Positions 53,403 through 62,796 of a stretch of 64,000 nt of DNA are shown here, piece by piece. Position 1 is the first letter of the stretch. Every line of letters begins with the position of its first letter. Source of the stretch: Paenibacillus odorifer (GTDB lineage Bacteria > Bacillota > Bacilli > Paenibacillales > Paenibacillaceae); assembly GCF_000758725.1 (NCBI RefSeq), contig NZ_CP009428.1, positions 4,712,001 to 4,776,000 on the forward strand. The letters are read 5' to 3'. A program made the translations under genes and the position numbers. The notes below the pieces were generated by a model. The model was not told where the DNA came from. It saw only the letters and a list, made by a program, of their open reading frames with translations, and did no database searches.

Positions 53403-54966
53403 GCCAAATCCCCCCGTAGAAATTCTCTTCATACATTTCCTTGCCGGTCTTCATCGTGTCGCCGGCAGAGCTGGCAGGTCCGCAGCCGTCACAACCGGAG
53501 CCGGAGCCCATATCGCCCATCCCGTTTCCGAAACCGGTCGAGCCCTGGGCACGGTAAGGGTTCATGTGCTGCTCCTTGTGGGAGGTTGGGATCACGAAAC
53601 GGTCTTCATATTTGGCAATCGCGAGCAGCCGGTACATTTCCTCTGTCTGCTGTGCTGTCATACCGACACGTTCAAGACGGCTAGCGTCAAACCCTTGGCC
53701 TGAGGATTTAGCGCGCATGTAGGAGCGCATCATGGCCATCCGCTGCAGGGCTTCTTTGACGGTCTCCGTATCGCCTGCGGTCAGCATGTTCGCCAGATAC
53801 TGGATCGGTGTGCGCATCTCTTCGATAGCCGGGAAAATCATATCGGGATTCTTCAGCGAATCTTTACCTTCAAAATAATTCATGATCGGGCTAAGCGGCG
53901 GCACATACCACACCATAGGCAGTGTGCGGTATTCCGGGTGAAGCGGGAAGGCAAGCTTGTGCTCAATCGCCAGCTTATAGACCGGTGAGTTCTGGGCTGC
54001 CTCCAGCCAATCCTCAGAGATACCATCTTTTCTCGCCTGGGCAATGACTTCCGGATCATGCGGATTCATGAACAGATCACATTGTGCTTTGTACAAATCT
54101 TTCTCGTCCGGGATGGATGCGGCATCAAGAACCTTGTCGGCATCATACAGCAGAACCCCGAGATAGCGGATTCGGCCTGTACAGGTCTCGGAGCATACCG
54201 TAGGCAGTCCTGCTTCCACACGCGGGAAACAGAAGGTGCACTTCTCCGCTTTGTTGGTCTGCCAGTTGAAATACACTTTTTTATACGGACAGCCAGTCAT
54301 GCAATATCTCCAGCCTCGGCAGGCTTCCTGGTCGACCAGAACAATCCCGTCTTCATCCCGTTTGTACATCGCACCTGAAGGGCAGGAGGCGACACAGCTT
54401 GGGTTGAGGCAGTGTTCACAGAGGCGCGGCAGATAGATCATGAACGATTTCTCGAAGTTGAATTTAATTTCTTCCTCGATCTTCTGGATATTCGGGTCAA
54501 GCGGGCCGGTTACATGCGCTCCCGCCAGATCATCCTCCCAGTTAGGTCCCCATTCCAGATCCATCTTCTCGCCTGTTACAGCAGAATGAGCCCGCGCCAC
54601 CGGGGAATGCTTTTGCTCTCCTGCATTCGTCAGATGCTCATAATTGTAAGTCCACGGTTCATAATAATCCTTCATCTCCGGCATGTCGGGGTTGTAAAAG
54701 ATTTTGCCGAGCGCAATCTTGGACAGCTTATTGCCGGATTTCAGCTCCAGCTTCCCCTTGCGCAGCTGCCAGCCGCCCTTGTAGAGCTCCTGGTCTTCCC
54801 AGCGTTTCGGATAACCAATCCCCGGTTTCGTTTCCACGTTATTGAACCACATATATTCCGCACCTTTACGGTTCGTCCAGGTCGTCTTGCAGGTCACGCT
54901 GCAGGTGTGGCAGCCGATGCATTTATCCAGATTCATTACCATTGCAACTTGCGCTTTAATTTTCAA
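53395..54966 (-). CDS. narH: Respiratory nitrate reductase beta subunit (Fe-S protein)
   Basis: 523 aa from a TTG with AAGGAGGT upstream, overlapping narG by 11 bp. Four cluster motifs: CIGCHTCSVTC, CEHCLNPSCVASCP, CRGWRYCMTGCPYKK (Trp in place of Cys marks the 3Fe-4S centre) and CTFC...CSETCTGR. A Gly/Cys-rich insert (GSGSGCDGCGPASS) lies near the C-terminus. Confidence 0.96.
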   Translation of the reverse strand: MKIKAQVAMVMNLDKCIGCHTCSVTCKTTWTNRKGAEYMWFNNVETKPGIGYPKRWEDQELYKGGWQLRKGKLELKSGNKLSKIALGKIFYNPDMPEMKDYYEPWTYNYEHLTNAGEQKHSPVARAHSAVTGEKMDLEWGPNWEDDLAGAHVTGPLDPNIQKIEEEIKFNFEKSFMIYLPRLCEHCLNPSCVASCPSGAMYKRDEDGIVLVDQEACRGWRYCMTGCPYKKVYFNWQTNKAEKCTFCFPRVEAGLPTVCSETCTGRIRYLGVLLYDADKVLDAASIPDEKDLYKAQCDLFMNPHDPEVIAQARKDGISEDWLEAAQNSPVYKLAIEHKLAFPLHPEYRTLPMVWYVPPLSPIMNYFEGKDSLKNPDMIFPAIEEMRTPIQYLANMLTAGDTETVKEALQRMAMMRSYMRAKSSGQGFDASRLERVGMTAQQTEEMYRLLAIAKYEDRFVIPTSHKEQHMNPYRAQGSTGFGNGMGDMGSGSGCDGCGPASSAGDTMKTGKEMYEENFYGGIWRD

Positions 54967-57900
54967 GCCAGTTGACCTCCTTCATTTTGCGGACGGCTAC
55001 GTAGACATCACGCTGGTTGCCGATCGGACCATAGTAGTTAAAACCGTAGCTGAGCTGTGCGTATCCGCCGACCATCTGGGTAGGCTTCAGATGAATCCGG
55101 GTAGGCGCATTGTGGCTTCCGCCGCGCGTATCCGTAATTTCAGAGCCCGGTACTTGAATGTGCTTGTCCTGGGCATGGTACATAAACATGGTGCCTCTCG
55201 GCATCCGGTGACTGACAACCGCGCGTGCAGTTACGACACCGTTACGGTTGTAGACTTCGAGCCAGTCATTATCCTCAATGTGATGTGCCGCAGCATCCTC
55301 ATTATTGATCCACACGGTTGGACCGCCCCGGAACAACGTCAGCATGTGCTGGTTATCCTGATAGGTCGAATGGATATTCCATTTCCCGTGCGGTGTCAGA
55401 TATCTCAGAACCAGAGAATCCTGTCCACCCTTCACTTCCTTGTCACGCGGCCCGAAGACCATCGGAGGCAACGTTGGCTTGTAAACCGGCAGCGCTTCGC
55501 CGAACTGCTGGAAGATTTCATGGTCAATGTAGAAATGCTGTCTTCCGGTCAGCGTCCGGAACGGAACGAGACGTTCAATGTTCGTGGTGAACGGTGAATA
55601 GCGCCGTCCCTGCTTGTTCGACCCGCTGAATACCGGTGTCGGAATGACTTCCCGCGGCTGTGCGGTGATGCTCTGGAACGTAATCTTTTCTGCGGCCCGG
55701 TCCGCCGAGATATCTCGCAGCTCTACTCCTGAATCCTTCTCCGCTGCAGCGTAAGCCTTCTGGGACACGCGCCCGTTGGTAGCCGAAGACAGGTGAAGAA
55801 TCGTATCTGCGGCCTGGCGGGCAGTCTGCAGCTTCGGCAGTCCGTTTTTGATCGTTTCATCGAAATAAATACCGCTGAGCTTCTTCAATTCCTCATATTC
55901 TTCGGCGACAGAGAAGCTGATGCCGTGCGCGCCTGCTTTGCCGATTGCGAGGTTAGGTCCGAGTGAAATGTATTTGTCATGAATTTTAGTATAATCACGC
56001 TCTACAATAGTAAAGTTCGGCATTGTTTTGCCCGGGATAGCCGGAACTTCGCCTTTGGTCCAGTCTTTGACAAGACCCATCGGCTGTGAGATCTCGCTTA
56101 CCGAATCATGGCCGAGCGGTGACATCACAACATCCTTATAAACGCCAGGCAGATGCGATTTTGCCATTTCGGAGAATACCTCAGCCAGCTGGCGGTAAAT
56201 ATCCCAATCTGACCGGGATTCCCACAGCGGGTTAACTGCCGGATTGAACGGATGAACAAACGGATGCATGTCAGTCGACGACAGATCTGTTTTCTCATAC
56301 CAGGTTGCGGCCGGCAGCACGATATCTGCATAGAGGGGTGTTGTCGTCATCCGGAAATCCAGGGCAACCATCAGATCGAGCTTACCTTCGACATCCTCAC
56401 GCCAGATAATCTCTTCCGGTTTCTGTTCTTCATTCGGCTCGGCCAGCAGACCGTCGGAAGCTCCGAGCAAATGCTTCATGAAGTATTCCTGCCCTTTGGC
56501 AGAGCTTGAAATCAGGTTCGAGCGCCAGATAAATAATGAACGGGGAAAGTTCTCCGGTGCGCCGGGATCTTCCACGGCAAACCGTGTTTTCCGTGATTTA
56601 ATCTCTTCCACGGTGTGACTGATAATCTCGCTGTTAGTCTTCTTGCCTTGCTGTGCGGCTTCCTCGGCGAACAGAAGACTGTTCTTGTTGAATTGCGGGA
56701 AGGATGGCAGCCATCCGAGACGGGCAGCCAATACGTTATAGTCAGCCGGATGTTGGTAAGCTACATCCCCTCCAGTCGGCGATTTCAGTGAATCAGTGCC
56801 GCTCTCCTCATAACGCCATTGCTCTGTTGCGAAATAGAAGAACGAAGTCGCGTTCTGCTGACGTGCCGGACCCTGCCAGTCCTTGGCAAAAGCAACCGTT
56901 GACCAGCCTTCAATCGGACGGCATTTCTCCTGACCAACATAATGCGCCCAGCCGCCGCCGTTAACACCTTGGGAAGCGGTCAGCACCACTAGATTCAGAA
57001 TGGAACGATAGATGGTATCGCTGTTGAACCAGTGATTAATCCCTGCGCCCATGATGATCATAGAGCGTCCACCCGTATCAATCGCATTCTGGGCAAATTC
57101 GCGGGCAATCTGAACTACGACACTCGCCTTTACCGTCGTAATCTTCTCTTGCCATGCCGGGGTGTAATAAGAGGATTGATCCTCATATCCCTTTGCGTTA
57201 AGCGGACTTTCTGTACGTGCGACGCCATACTGGCTCATCATCAGATCATAGACTGTGGCGGCATAACGTTCTGCACCGTCGGCAAGCCGTATTTTGCGGG
57301 CCGGAATCACCCGTCTGAAGGTGCCGTTGCCGGCATTATCGAAGTACGGGAACACGATTTCCGTCCACTCTTCTCCGTGGCCTTCGATGGTCAAGGCGGG
57401 TTCTACTTTACTGCCGTCTTCCCGCTCGAGGATCAGATTCCATTTCTTTCCTTCCTCCCAGCGCTGCCCCATGGTACCGTTCGGAACCATCATCTCACCA
57501 GCCACCTCGTCAAAGATTACCGGTTTCCAGTCTGAGTGCTGGGAGTTATCTCCAAGATCACTCGCCCGCAAGAAACGTCCGCCTTTAAGGGCATCCTCAT
57601 GAGGGTCAAGCAGAATCAGGAAAGGCATATCTGTATATTGCTTCGCATAATTCAGGAACATCGGCTCCTGGCGTTCCTGGTAGAACTCTTGCAGGATGAC
57701 ATGCGTCATGGCCTGGGCAAGCGCAGCGTCCGACCCTGGATTCGGGGCCAGCCAGTTGTCGGCGAATTTGACGTTCTCTGCGAGATCCGGTGCCACCGAC
57801 ACGACTTTGGTTCCCTTATAGCGTACTTCAGTCATAAAGTGGGCATCCGGCGTCCGAGTTAGCGGTACGTTAGAGCCCCACATCATCAGGTAACCGGCGT

Positions 57901-58630
57901 TGTACCAATCCGAAGATTCTGGAACATCCGTCTGCTCGCCCCAAATTTGCGGGGAAGCCGGAGGAAGATCAGCATACCAGTCATAGAAACTGAGCATTTG
58001 ACCGCCTAGTAGTGATATGAATCGCGCCCCCGATGCGTAGCTGACCATGGACATGGCCGGAATCGGTGTGAAGCCGGCGATGCGGTCGGGACCGTATTTC
58101 CGGATCGTGTAGATCAGCTGGGCCGAGATCAGCCGCAGCGCGTCGTCCCAGGCTACACGTATATGTCCACCTTTACCGCGCGCCTTCTTGTACTGGCTAG
58201 CCTTCTCGGGGTCTTCAACAATACTGGCCCAGGCATCGATGTAATTGTCATGCTCCTTCAACGCCGTTTGCCACAGCCGCCACAGTTTCCCTCTGATATA
58301 CGGGTATTTCACGCGCAATGGACTATATTCGTACCACGAGAAGGTAGCTCCGCGGGGACAACCGCGCGGTTCAAACTCCGGCATATCCGGTCCGCAGGAA
58401 GGATAATCGATCTGCTGATTTTCCCAAGTAATGATTCCGTTCTTCACAAACACCTTCCAGCTGCAGGAGCCTGTACAGTTGACTCCGTGAGTGGTACGCA
58501 CTACTTTATCGTGAGACCAGCGCTGGCGGTACATATTCTCCCAATCTCTATTTTTCTCTTCAAGAATGGACCAGTTTCCGGAATAGCTTTCAACCGGTTT
58601 AAAAAAGTTAAGTCCGAATTTCTTCTTCAT
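54956..58630 (-). CDS. narG: Respiratory nitrate reductase alpha subunit
   Basis: 1224 aa, full length. N-terminal FS0 cluster ligands THGVNCTGSCSWKVF (His-x3-Cys-x3-Cys), then GCPRGATFSWYEYSP, Mo-ligand region FYDWYADLPPASPQIWGE, and PLNAKGYEDQSSYYTPAW later. It reduces nitrate to nitrite in the cytoplasm-facing side of the membrane complex with bis-MGD. No Tat signal is evident at the N-terminus (MKKKFGLNFFKPVESYSG), as in cytosolic-facing NarG. Heads the nitrate unit. Confidence 0.97.
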   Translation of the reverse strand: MKKKFGLNFFKPVESYSGNWSILEEKNRDWENMYRQRWSHDKVVRTTHGVNCTGSCSWKVFVKNGIITWENQQIDYPSCGPDMPEFEPRGCPRGATFSWYEYSPLRVKYPYIRGKLWRLWQTALKEHDNYIDAWASIVEDPEKASQYKKARGKGGHIRVAWDDALRLISAQLIYTIRKYGPDRIAGFTPIPAMSMVSYASGARFISLLGGQMLSFYDWYADLPPASPQIWGEQTDVPESSDWYNAGYLMMWGSNVPLTRTPDAHFMTEVRYKGTKVVSVAPDLAENVKFADNWLAPNPGSDAALAQAMTHVILQEFYQERQEPMFLNYAKQYTDMPFLILLDPHEDALKGGRFLRASDLGDNSQHSDWKPVIFDEVAGEMMVPNGTMGQRWEEGKKWNLILEREDGSKVEPALTIEGHGEEWTEIVFPYFDNAGNGTFRRVIPARKIRLADGAERYAATVYDLMMSQYGVARTESPLNAKGYEDQSSYYTPAWQEKITTVKASVVVQIAREFAQNAIDTGGRSMIIMGAGINHWFNSDTIYRSILNLVVLTASQGVNGGGWAHYVGQEKCRPIEGWSTVAFAKDWQGPARQQNATSFFYFATEQWRYEESGTDSLKSPTGGDVAYQHPADYNVLAARLGWLPSFPQFNKNSLLFAEEAAQQGKKTNSEIISHTVEEIKSRKTRFAVEDPGAPENFPRSLFIWRSNLISSSAKGQEYFMKHLLGASDGLLAEPNEEQKPEEIIWREDVEGKLDLMVALDFRMTTTPLYADIVLPAATWYEKTDLSSTDMHPFVHPFNPAVNPLWESRSDWDIYRQLAEVFSEMAKSHLPGVYKDVVMSPLGHDSVSEISQPMGLVKDWTKGEVPAIPGKTMPNFTIVERDYTKIHDKYISLGPNLAIGKAGAHGISFSVAEEYEELKKLSGIYFDETIKNGLPKLQTARQAADTILHLSSATNGRVSQKAYAAAEKDSGVELRDISADRAAEKITFQSITAQPREVIPTPVFSGSNKQGRRYSPFTTNIERLVPFRTLTGRQHFYIDHEIFQQFGEALPVYKPTLPPMVFGPRDKEVKGGQDSLVLRYLTPHGKWNIHSTYQDNQHMLTLFRGGPTVWINNEDAAAHHIEDNDWLEVYNRNGVVTARAVVSHRMPRGTMFMYHAQDKHIQVPGSEITDTRGGSHNAPTRIHLKPTQMVGGYAQLSYGFNYYGPIGNQRDVYVAVRKMKEVNWLEN

Positions 58631-58694
58631 CGATCCAGAACACTCCCTTCAAAATTTATTCAATTAATACCATTATGGATCTACCCGGCCGTGC

Positions 58695-58868
58695 TTCCCA
58701 TTAGGGAAACACCTATTGAACCTCGGGAATTCCCTCGATCTGAATAAAAAGCAAAAAGCCTTTCCCACTGAGGAGAAAAGCTGTGTTCCTGCCGTTTACT
58801 TCCCGGGCAGAGGATCCCATTAGGGACTTCCCTCTTTTTGGTCCGGGGAATTCCTTAGCGGGAATTCC
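58695..58868. promoter_or_regulatory. Cluster of palindromes in the narG/hemerythrin divergent region
   Basis: TTCCCATTAGGGAA (58695-58708) and TCCCATTAGGGA (58815-58826) share the same 12-bp palindrome; both also fit TAGGG-N4-(A/C)CCT-type NreC sites with one mismatch. GGGAATTCCC (58725-58734) and two GGGAATTCC copies 14 bp apart (58846, 58860) lie between and beyond. The whole 387-bp gap separates divergent narG and the second hemerythrin gene, so both could respond to NreC. Confidence 0.5.
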
Positions 58869-59017
58869 TCTGCAAATTCGTGTGCTATACTGGCAAGTGG
58901 AAACGGCTTTACCGTCCTTTTTTGAAGACGGTACCGTTTCAGCGAGAAGTAGAATGATCATTATCATATGAAACATATAGATTCTTATATTTTCGAAAAA
59001 CGGGAGGATGAAGCAAC

Positions 59018-59437
59018 ATGCCAGGACCCTCACTACGCCAGTTGCATGCCCACCATGCCATTCATCAGGGCGGGCTCTCCGGCGCTGTAGCCAAGACCGA
59101 AGAAGTGGAAGAACTGCTGGAAGCGAAGGAATTTGAAGTGGCGCATCAGGCCGCCGAACATCTAATTGAGTACTGGGAGACGCGGATTATCAGCCATGCT
59201 GACGCGGAGGAAGACGGGTTCTACCAGGAAATGGCCGGGAGAAATCCTAACCTGCAAGACGCAGTTCTTGGGCTTACACGTGATCATGAATTATTGCGGA
59301 TTATAGTAAAAGATGTCAAAGCATTGCTTGCGGAAGAAGGCCTCACTCCGGAGGTGCTTCACCAGTTCCACGCGCTGCTGGTTGTGAACGCGATTCATAG
59401 CCGGGATGAAGAACGTCTTCTGTTTGAGGAGGCGTGA
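59018..59437 (+). CDS. Hemerythrin-like protein
   Basis: 139 aa. HAHHAIHQGG near the start, HAAEHLIEYWETRIISHADAEE region (H..E), TRDHELL and HSRDEERLLFEE supply the usual helix ligands. RBS GGGAGGATG region. Divergent from narG; probably induced with nitrate respiration. Confidence 0.85.
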   Translation: MPGPSLRQLHAHHAIHQGGLSGAVAKTEEVEELLEAKEFEVAHQAAEHLIEYWETRIISHADAEEDGFYQEMAGRNPNLQDAVLGLTRDHELLRIIVKDVKALLAEEGLTPEVLHQFHALLVVNAIHSRDEERLLFEEA

Positions 59438-59503
59438 CCTCATTTCTAGCTTGCAGGATGGCACGCAAATCAGCTTTGTTAATCAGTAATTCTTGCAGCG
59501 TGT

Positions 59504-59602
59504 ATTCGCCCAACAATGGAAGCGATGATTGGCGAACTGCCCAGGCTCGGGATGAAAGAAGAGCAAATTCATTATGAGTTTTTCGGACCGGCACTCCAAT
59601 TG
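59504..59602 (+). pseudogene. C-terminal remnant of a flavohemoglobin-type reductase
   Basis: The reading PTMEAMIGELPRLGMKEEQ followed by IHYEFFGPA matches the end of flavohemoprotein (Hmp) FAD/NAD domains (PFMxAMxxxL..LGVPEExIHYEFFGPA). There is no ribosome site or upstream domain, so only the 3' end remains. Hmp detoxifies NO, which fits the nitrate neighbourhood. Confidence 0.55.
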
Positions 59603-59653
59603 AACAACAATTTAATTATGAATCTATTCACCCAGCATCTAATTTTATTTATT

Positions 59654-59717
59654 AAAAAAAGCACACGGGCCTCCCTCGAAATCCTTAACGATTCGGGGGA
59701 GATCCGTGTGCTTTTTA
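59654..59717. terminator. Long bidirectional terminator
   Basis: AAAAAGCACACGG...TCCC-CGAA / TTCG-GGGA...CCGTGTGCTTTTT between the remnant and the DUF488 gene. Confidence 0.92.
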
Positions 59718-60110
59718 TCTGGAAAGCAGCCATTTATATAATACATTCGCATGATTATGTATTGGGTCTTTCGCGGCATATACCAACGTAACATCCTGTT
59801 TCAGCACCCGTTCACGGATTGTCGCTGCAAGTCTCACGCGCGTCGGATCTTCCTCCAGTTCCCGGATATAACGGTCACTAAATGCCGCAAAACGCTCCGG
59901 CATGTGGTCAAACCATTTGCGCAGCTCCGGGCTTGGAGCAATCTCCTTCATCCATTCGTCTAATGCCGCCTGCGGTTTCGTAATTCCGCGTGCCCACAGC
60001 CTGTCCACCAGTATCCGGTATCCGTCCTCCGGAGCCGCCGGCTCATAAATCCGCTTCAGACATATAGAGTACTGATGTTCATCTAAATTGCGGCAGGTAT
60101 TCTCCAACAT
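59715..60110 (-). CDS. DUF488 (YeaO-like) protein
   Basis: 131 aa from the ATG at 60110 (AGGAGGGAG upstream). Family motifs: ILVDRLWARGITK, WMKEIAPSPELRKWFDH, RFAAFSDRYIREL, VTLVYAAKDPIHNHA. Function unknown; several DUF488 proteins lie near stress and heme genes. Confidence 0.88.
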   Translation of the reverse strand: MLENTCRNLDEHQYSICLKRIYEPAAPEDGYRILVDRLWARGITKPQAALDEWMKEIAPSPELRKWFDHMPERFAAFSDRYIRELEEDPTRVRLAATIRERVLKQDVTLVYAAKDPIHNHANVLYKWLLSR

Positions 60111-60149
60111 GTAGTCTCCCTCCTGGCATCCATACTGGAACGGACCGTT

Positions 60150-60440
60150 GTCCAATTGCTGTATCGAACGTGCGGTCAGCTATTCCAAAAGAGCGATTTC
60201 TTAGTACACTGAATATACCATGGAACAAATTTTCCTGCCAAGGACAGTAACTTGGAGGGAATGTGGTACCGTAAGCAGGTTGATTGCCGATTAAATCCTC
60301 TAATTTCTGAGCGGCACTAGTGCCAGGCACAAGAAGAGCAACATTGTTTGTACCTTCTAATACTTGTGAGATAATCCGTGGAAACGGTGAATCGATCGTT
60401 AAAATATTGAAAATATACTCAGATGGAATAGAAACTTGTT
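60150..60440 (-). pseudogene. Possible decayed gene, unidentified
   Basis: The 480-bp gap between DUF488 and the monooxygenase has on the minus strand a coding-like stretch without start (VSIPSEYIFNILTIDSPF, then ISQVLEGTNNVALLVPG and SAAQKLEDLIGNQPAYGTTF), stopped upstream at a TAA. Composition looks like real protein but I cannot name the family. No ribosome site. Confidence 0.3.
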
Positions 60441-60542
60441 ACATTGCTTCTGGAACGATTCACGAAACTTCTGCAACCAATACAAATATAATGTTATTGC
60501 TTCAGGTGGGATGATCTTTTACTATTCACATTATTTTTACAT

Positions 60543-60586
60543 AAAAAATACTCCTTCATTGGTTTTCCAAACCCAATAAAGGAGTG
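60543..60586 (-). terminator. Terminator after the monooxygenase gene
   Basis: ACTCCTTTATTGG/CCAATGAAGGAGT stem and ATTTTTT on the minus strand, just after the stop. Confidence 0.9.
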
Positions 60587-60593
60587 AATCCGC

Positions 60594-61952
60594 TTATTTA
60601 CCAGCCCCTATTTCAGCCACTCTACGATTCTGGAAATGACGGATATCCGGACGCTCCAATCCTAAATGTTCACGAAGAGTACTCCCCGTGTACTCAGTAC
60701 GGAACAAGCCGCGTGCCTGCAAGATGGGCACAACATGATCCACAAATTCATCCAAGTTGCCCGGCAGTACTGGTGGCATAATATTAAATCCATCGCAGCC
60801 GTACTCTTCGAACCACAATTGCATTAAATCTGCCAATTGTTCATAGGTTCCAACAAACTGCATATGTCCTCGTGCGCCTAGCAGACGGCGGCCTAATTCT
60901 AATATCGATAATTTGTCCTTACGAGCCATATCCATAATCAGCTGAACCCGGCTTTTCATTCCATTTGATGCTTCTACTGGATCAGGAATCTCAGGCAGCT
61001 GTCCATCTACTGGGTATTCAGACAGGTCAAACCTCAACATACCAGACAACATACCAACAACAGCGGCAGGAGGAATCAACTCCTGCAGTTCTTTATATTT
61101 ACTTTGGGCTTCCTCTTCGGTCGCTCCAATGATCGGAGACAAGCCCGGCATAATTTTTAAGCTGCCACGTTCACGGCCGTAATCTGCTAATTTGGAATTG
61201 ACGCTTTCATAGAAGGCCTTAGCCGCTTCAAGCGACTGCTGTGCCGTAAAGATCACCTCTCCAAAACTAGCTGCAAACTCTTGTCCTGGACCAGAAGATC
61301 CGGCTTGAATAAGTACAGGATACCCTTGAGGTGAGCGAGGAACATTGAGGGTTCCTTTTGTAGAATACCACTCCCCTTTGTATTCCACTTCTTTGATCTT
61401 CTTCGCGTCAGCAAATTGTCCCTCTTCGCGGTTAACGATTAAAGAGTCATCCTCCCAGCTGTCCCAGAGAAGCGTCGCCACCTCAACAAATTCACGAGCC
61501 ATTTTATACCGAAGTCCGTGCTCTGGATGCTCCGGCTTCCCATAGTTATAAGCTTCCACATCGAGCTGGGAGGTGACAATATTCCAACCTGCTCGGCCTT
61601 CACTAATATGATCTAAAGAAGCAAATTTGCGAGCCACATTATAAGGTTCGTTATACGTGGTCGATACGGTAGCCGTTAATCCGAGTTTTTCTGTTTCTGT
61701 CGAAAGGGCTGACAACAGCGTCAATGGGTCCAGCATACCCGAAGCAGCTTGATCCGCACCCATCACATACAACAAATCCGCCAAAAACATCATATCGAAC
61801 TTTCCACGCTCTGCGGTTTTTGCCAATTCGCGATAAAATTTATAATTGAAGATCTTATCCGCTCCTGATTCCGGATGACGCCAGCCATAATGATGATGTC
61901 CTGAATAATAAATAAATGCACCTAAATGTAGCTGATCTTTTCTGGTTCCCAT
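60594..61952 (-). CDS. FMN-dependent monooxygenase, NtaA/SnaA/DszA family
   Basis: 452 aa luciferase-like. Family features: LGAFIYYSGHHHYGWRHPES, FLADLLY, GRAGWNIVTS, SLEAAKAFYES, ARGHMQFVGT. These enzymes use reduced FMN to open sulfonates, sulfones, nitrilotriacetate and similar. Next to a sulfonate-type ABC importer on the same strand, so a role in organosulfur use under sulfate starvation is likely; the substrate is not predictable. The start is 31 bp after the second permease. Confidence 0.92.
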   Translation of the reverse strand: MGTRKDQLHLGAFIYYSGHHHYGWRHPESGADKIFNYKFYRELAKTAERGKFDMMFLADLLYVMGADQAASGMLDPLTLLSALSTETEKLGLTATVSTTYNEPYNVARKFASLDHISEGRAGWNIVTSQLDVEAYNYGKPEHPEHGLRYKMAREFVEVATLLWDSWEDDSLIVNREEGQFADAKKIKEVEYKGEWYSTKGTLNVPRSPQGYPVLIQAGSSGPGQEFAASFGEVIFTAQQSLEAAKAFYESVNSKLADYGRERGSLKIMPGLSPIIGATEEEAQSKYKELQELIPPAAVVGMLSGMLRFDLSEYPVDGQLPEIPDPVEASNGMKSRVQLIMDMARKDKLSILELGRRLLGARGHMQFVGTYEQLADLMQLWFEEYGCDGFNIMPPVLPGNLDEFVDHVVPILQARGLFRTEYTGSTLREHLGLERPDIRHFQNRRVAEIGAGK

Positions 61953-61983
61953 AATGACCCTGCCTTTCGAATTCTAGAGTTCG

Positions 61984-62796
61984 TTAACCTTTGAATGTAT
62001 CACGCCAATGCAGCCATCTTTTCTCCAGCAATCGAATTGCAGAATCCGAAAGTTTTCCTATCACTGCAAAGATTGAAATTCCAACGAATACTATATCTGT
62101 TTGCGAATAAGCTCTGGCATCCTGAATCATATAGCCTATCCCCGCACTTGTTCCCATCATCTCCGCTACGACGAGTACAAGCCACGATGCACCAAGTGAT
62201 AAGCGAATACCAAGTAGAATATTAGGCATTGCAGCCGGAATAATCATTTTGCTAAGCAGCTGCCATCTTGTGTATTGGAAAATATGGGATACTTCAACAA
62301 GCTTGATATCAACATCACGAATTCCTAGAAAAGTGTTCAGATAAACTGGGAAAAAAGCACCTAATGAAATCATTAGTATTTTAGAAAACTCACCCACACC
62401 AAACCACAAAATGAATAACGGAATAAGGGCAAGTAATGGAATCGTTCGAAGCATCTGTAAAGATGGATCCAGTGTACGCTCTACTAATTTCCCAAGTCCT
62501 GTAGATAAGCCAAGCAGCAGTCCAGTAGCAGATCCCAATAAAAAGCCAAGTCCTGCCCGATAGGCGCTAATCCCCAGATGTCGAAACAACTCACCGCTAG
62601 CTATTAAAGAAAAGAACTGCGTAATAATGGAGGATGGAGCAGGCAATGTCGTCGCAGAGACTAGATGGAGCGCAGCTGCCACTTCCCAAATCACCACTAG
62701 AGCTAGAGGTACAATCCAACCATGCAGTTTTTTTGGAATCCAGCTTAAACCATCGTCGTGACGCTCTATTTTATTACTGGATAGGTGATTGCTCAT
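61984..62796 (-). CDS. ABC transporter permease, SsuC/TauC-like (second copy)
   Basis: 270 aa, about six spans, with the BPD_transp_1 EAA-type loop (MIIPAAMPNILLGIRLSLGASW). Very similar throughout to the permease encoded just upstream (e.g. SLQMLRTIPLLALIPLFILWFG versus the copy's SLQMLRTLPHLAIAPLFILWFG, and KLVEVSHIFQYTRW versus KLFDVGRVLQFSKW). Overlaps that gene by 4 bp; the two probably form a heterodimeric channel. Confidence 0.93.
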   Translation of the reverse strand: MSNHLSSNKIERHDDGLSWIPKKLHGWIVPLALVVIWEVAAALHLVSATTLPAPSSIITQFFSLIASGELFRHLGISAYRAGLGFLLGSATGLLLGLSTGLGKLVERTLDPSLQMLRTIPLLALIPLFILWFGVGEFSKILMISLGAFFPVYLNTFLGIRDVDIKLVEVSHIFQYTRWQLLSKMIIPAAMPNILLGIRLSLGASWLVLVVAEMMGTSAGIGYMIQDARAYSQTDIVFVGISIFAVIGKLSDSAIRLLEKRWLHWRDTFKG

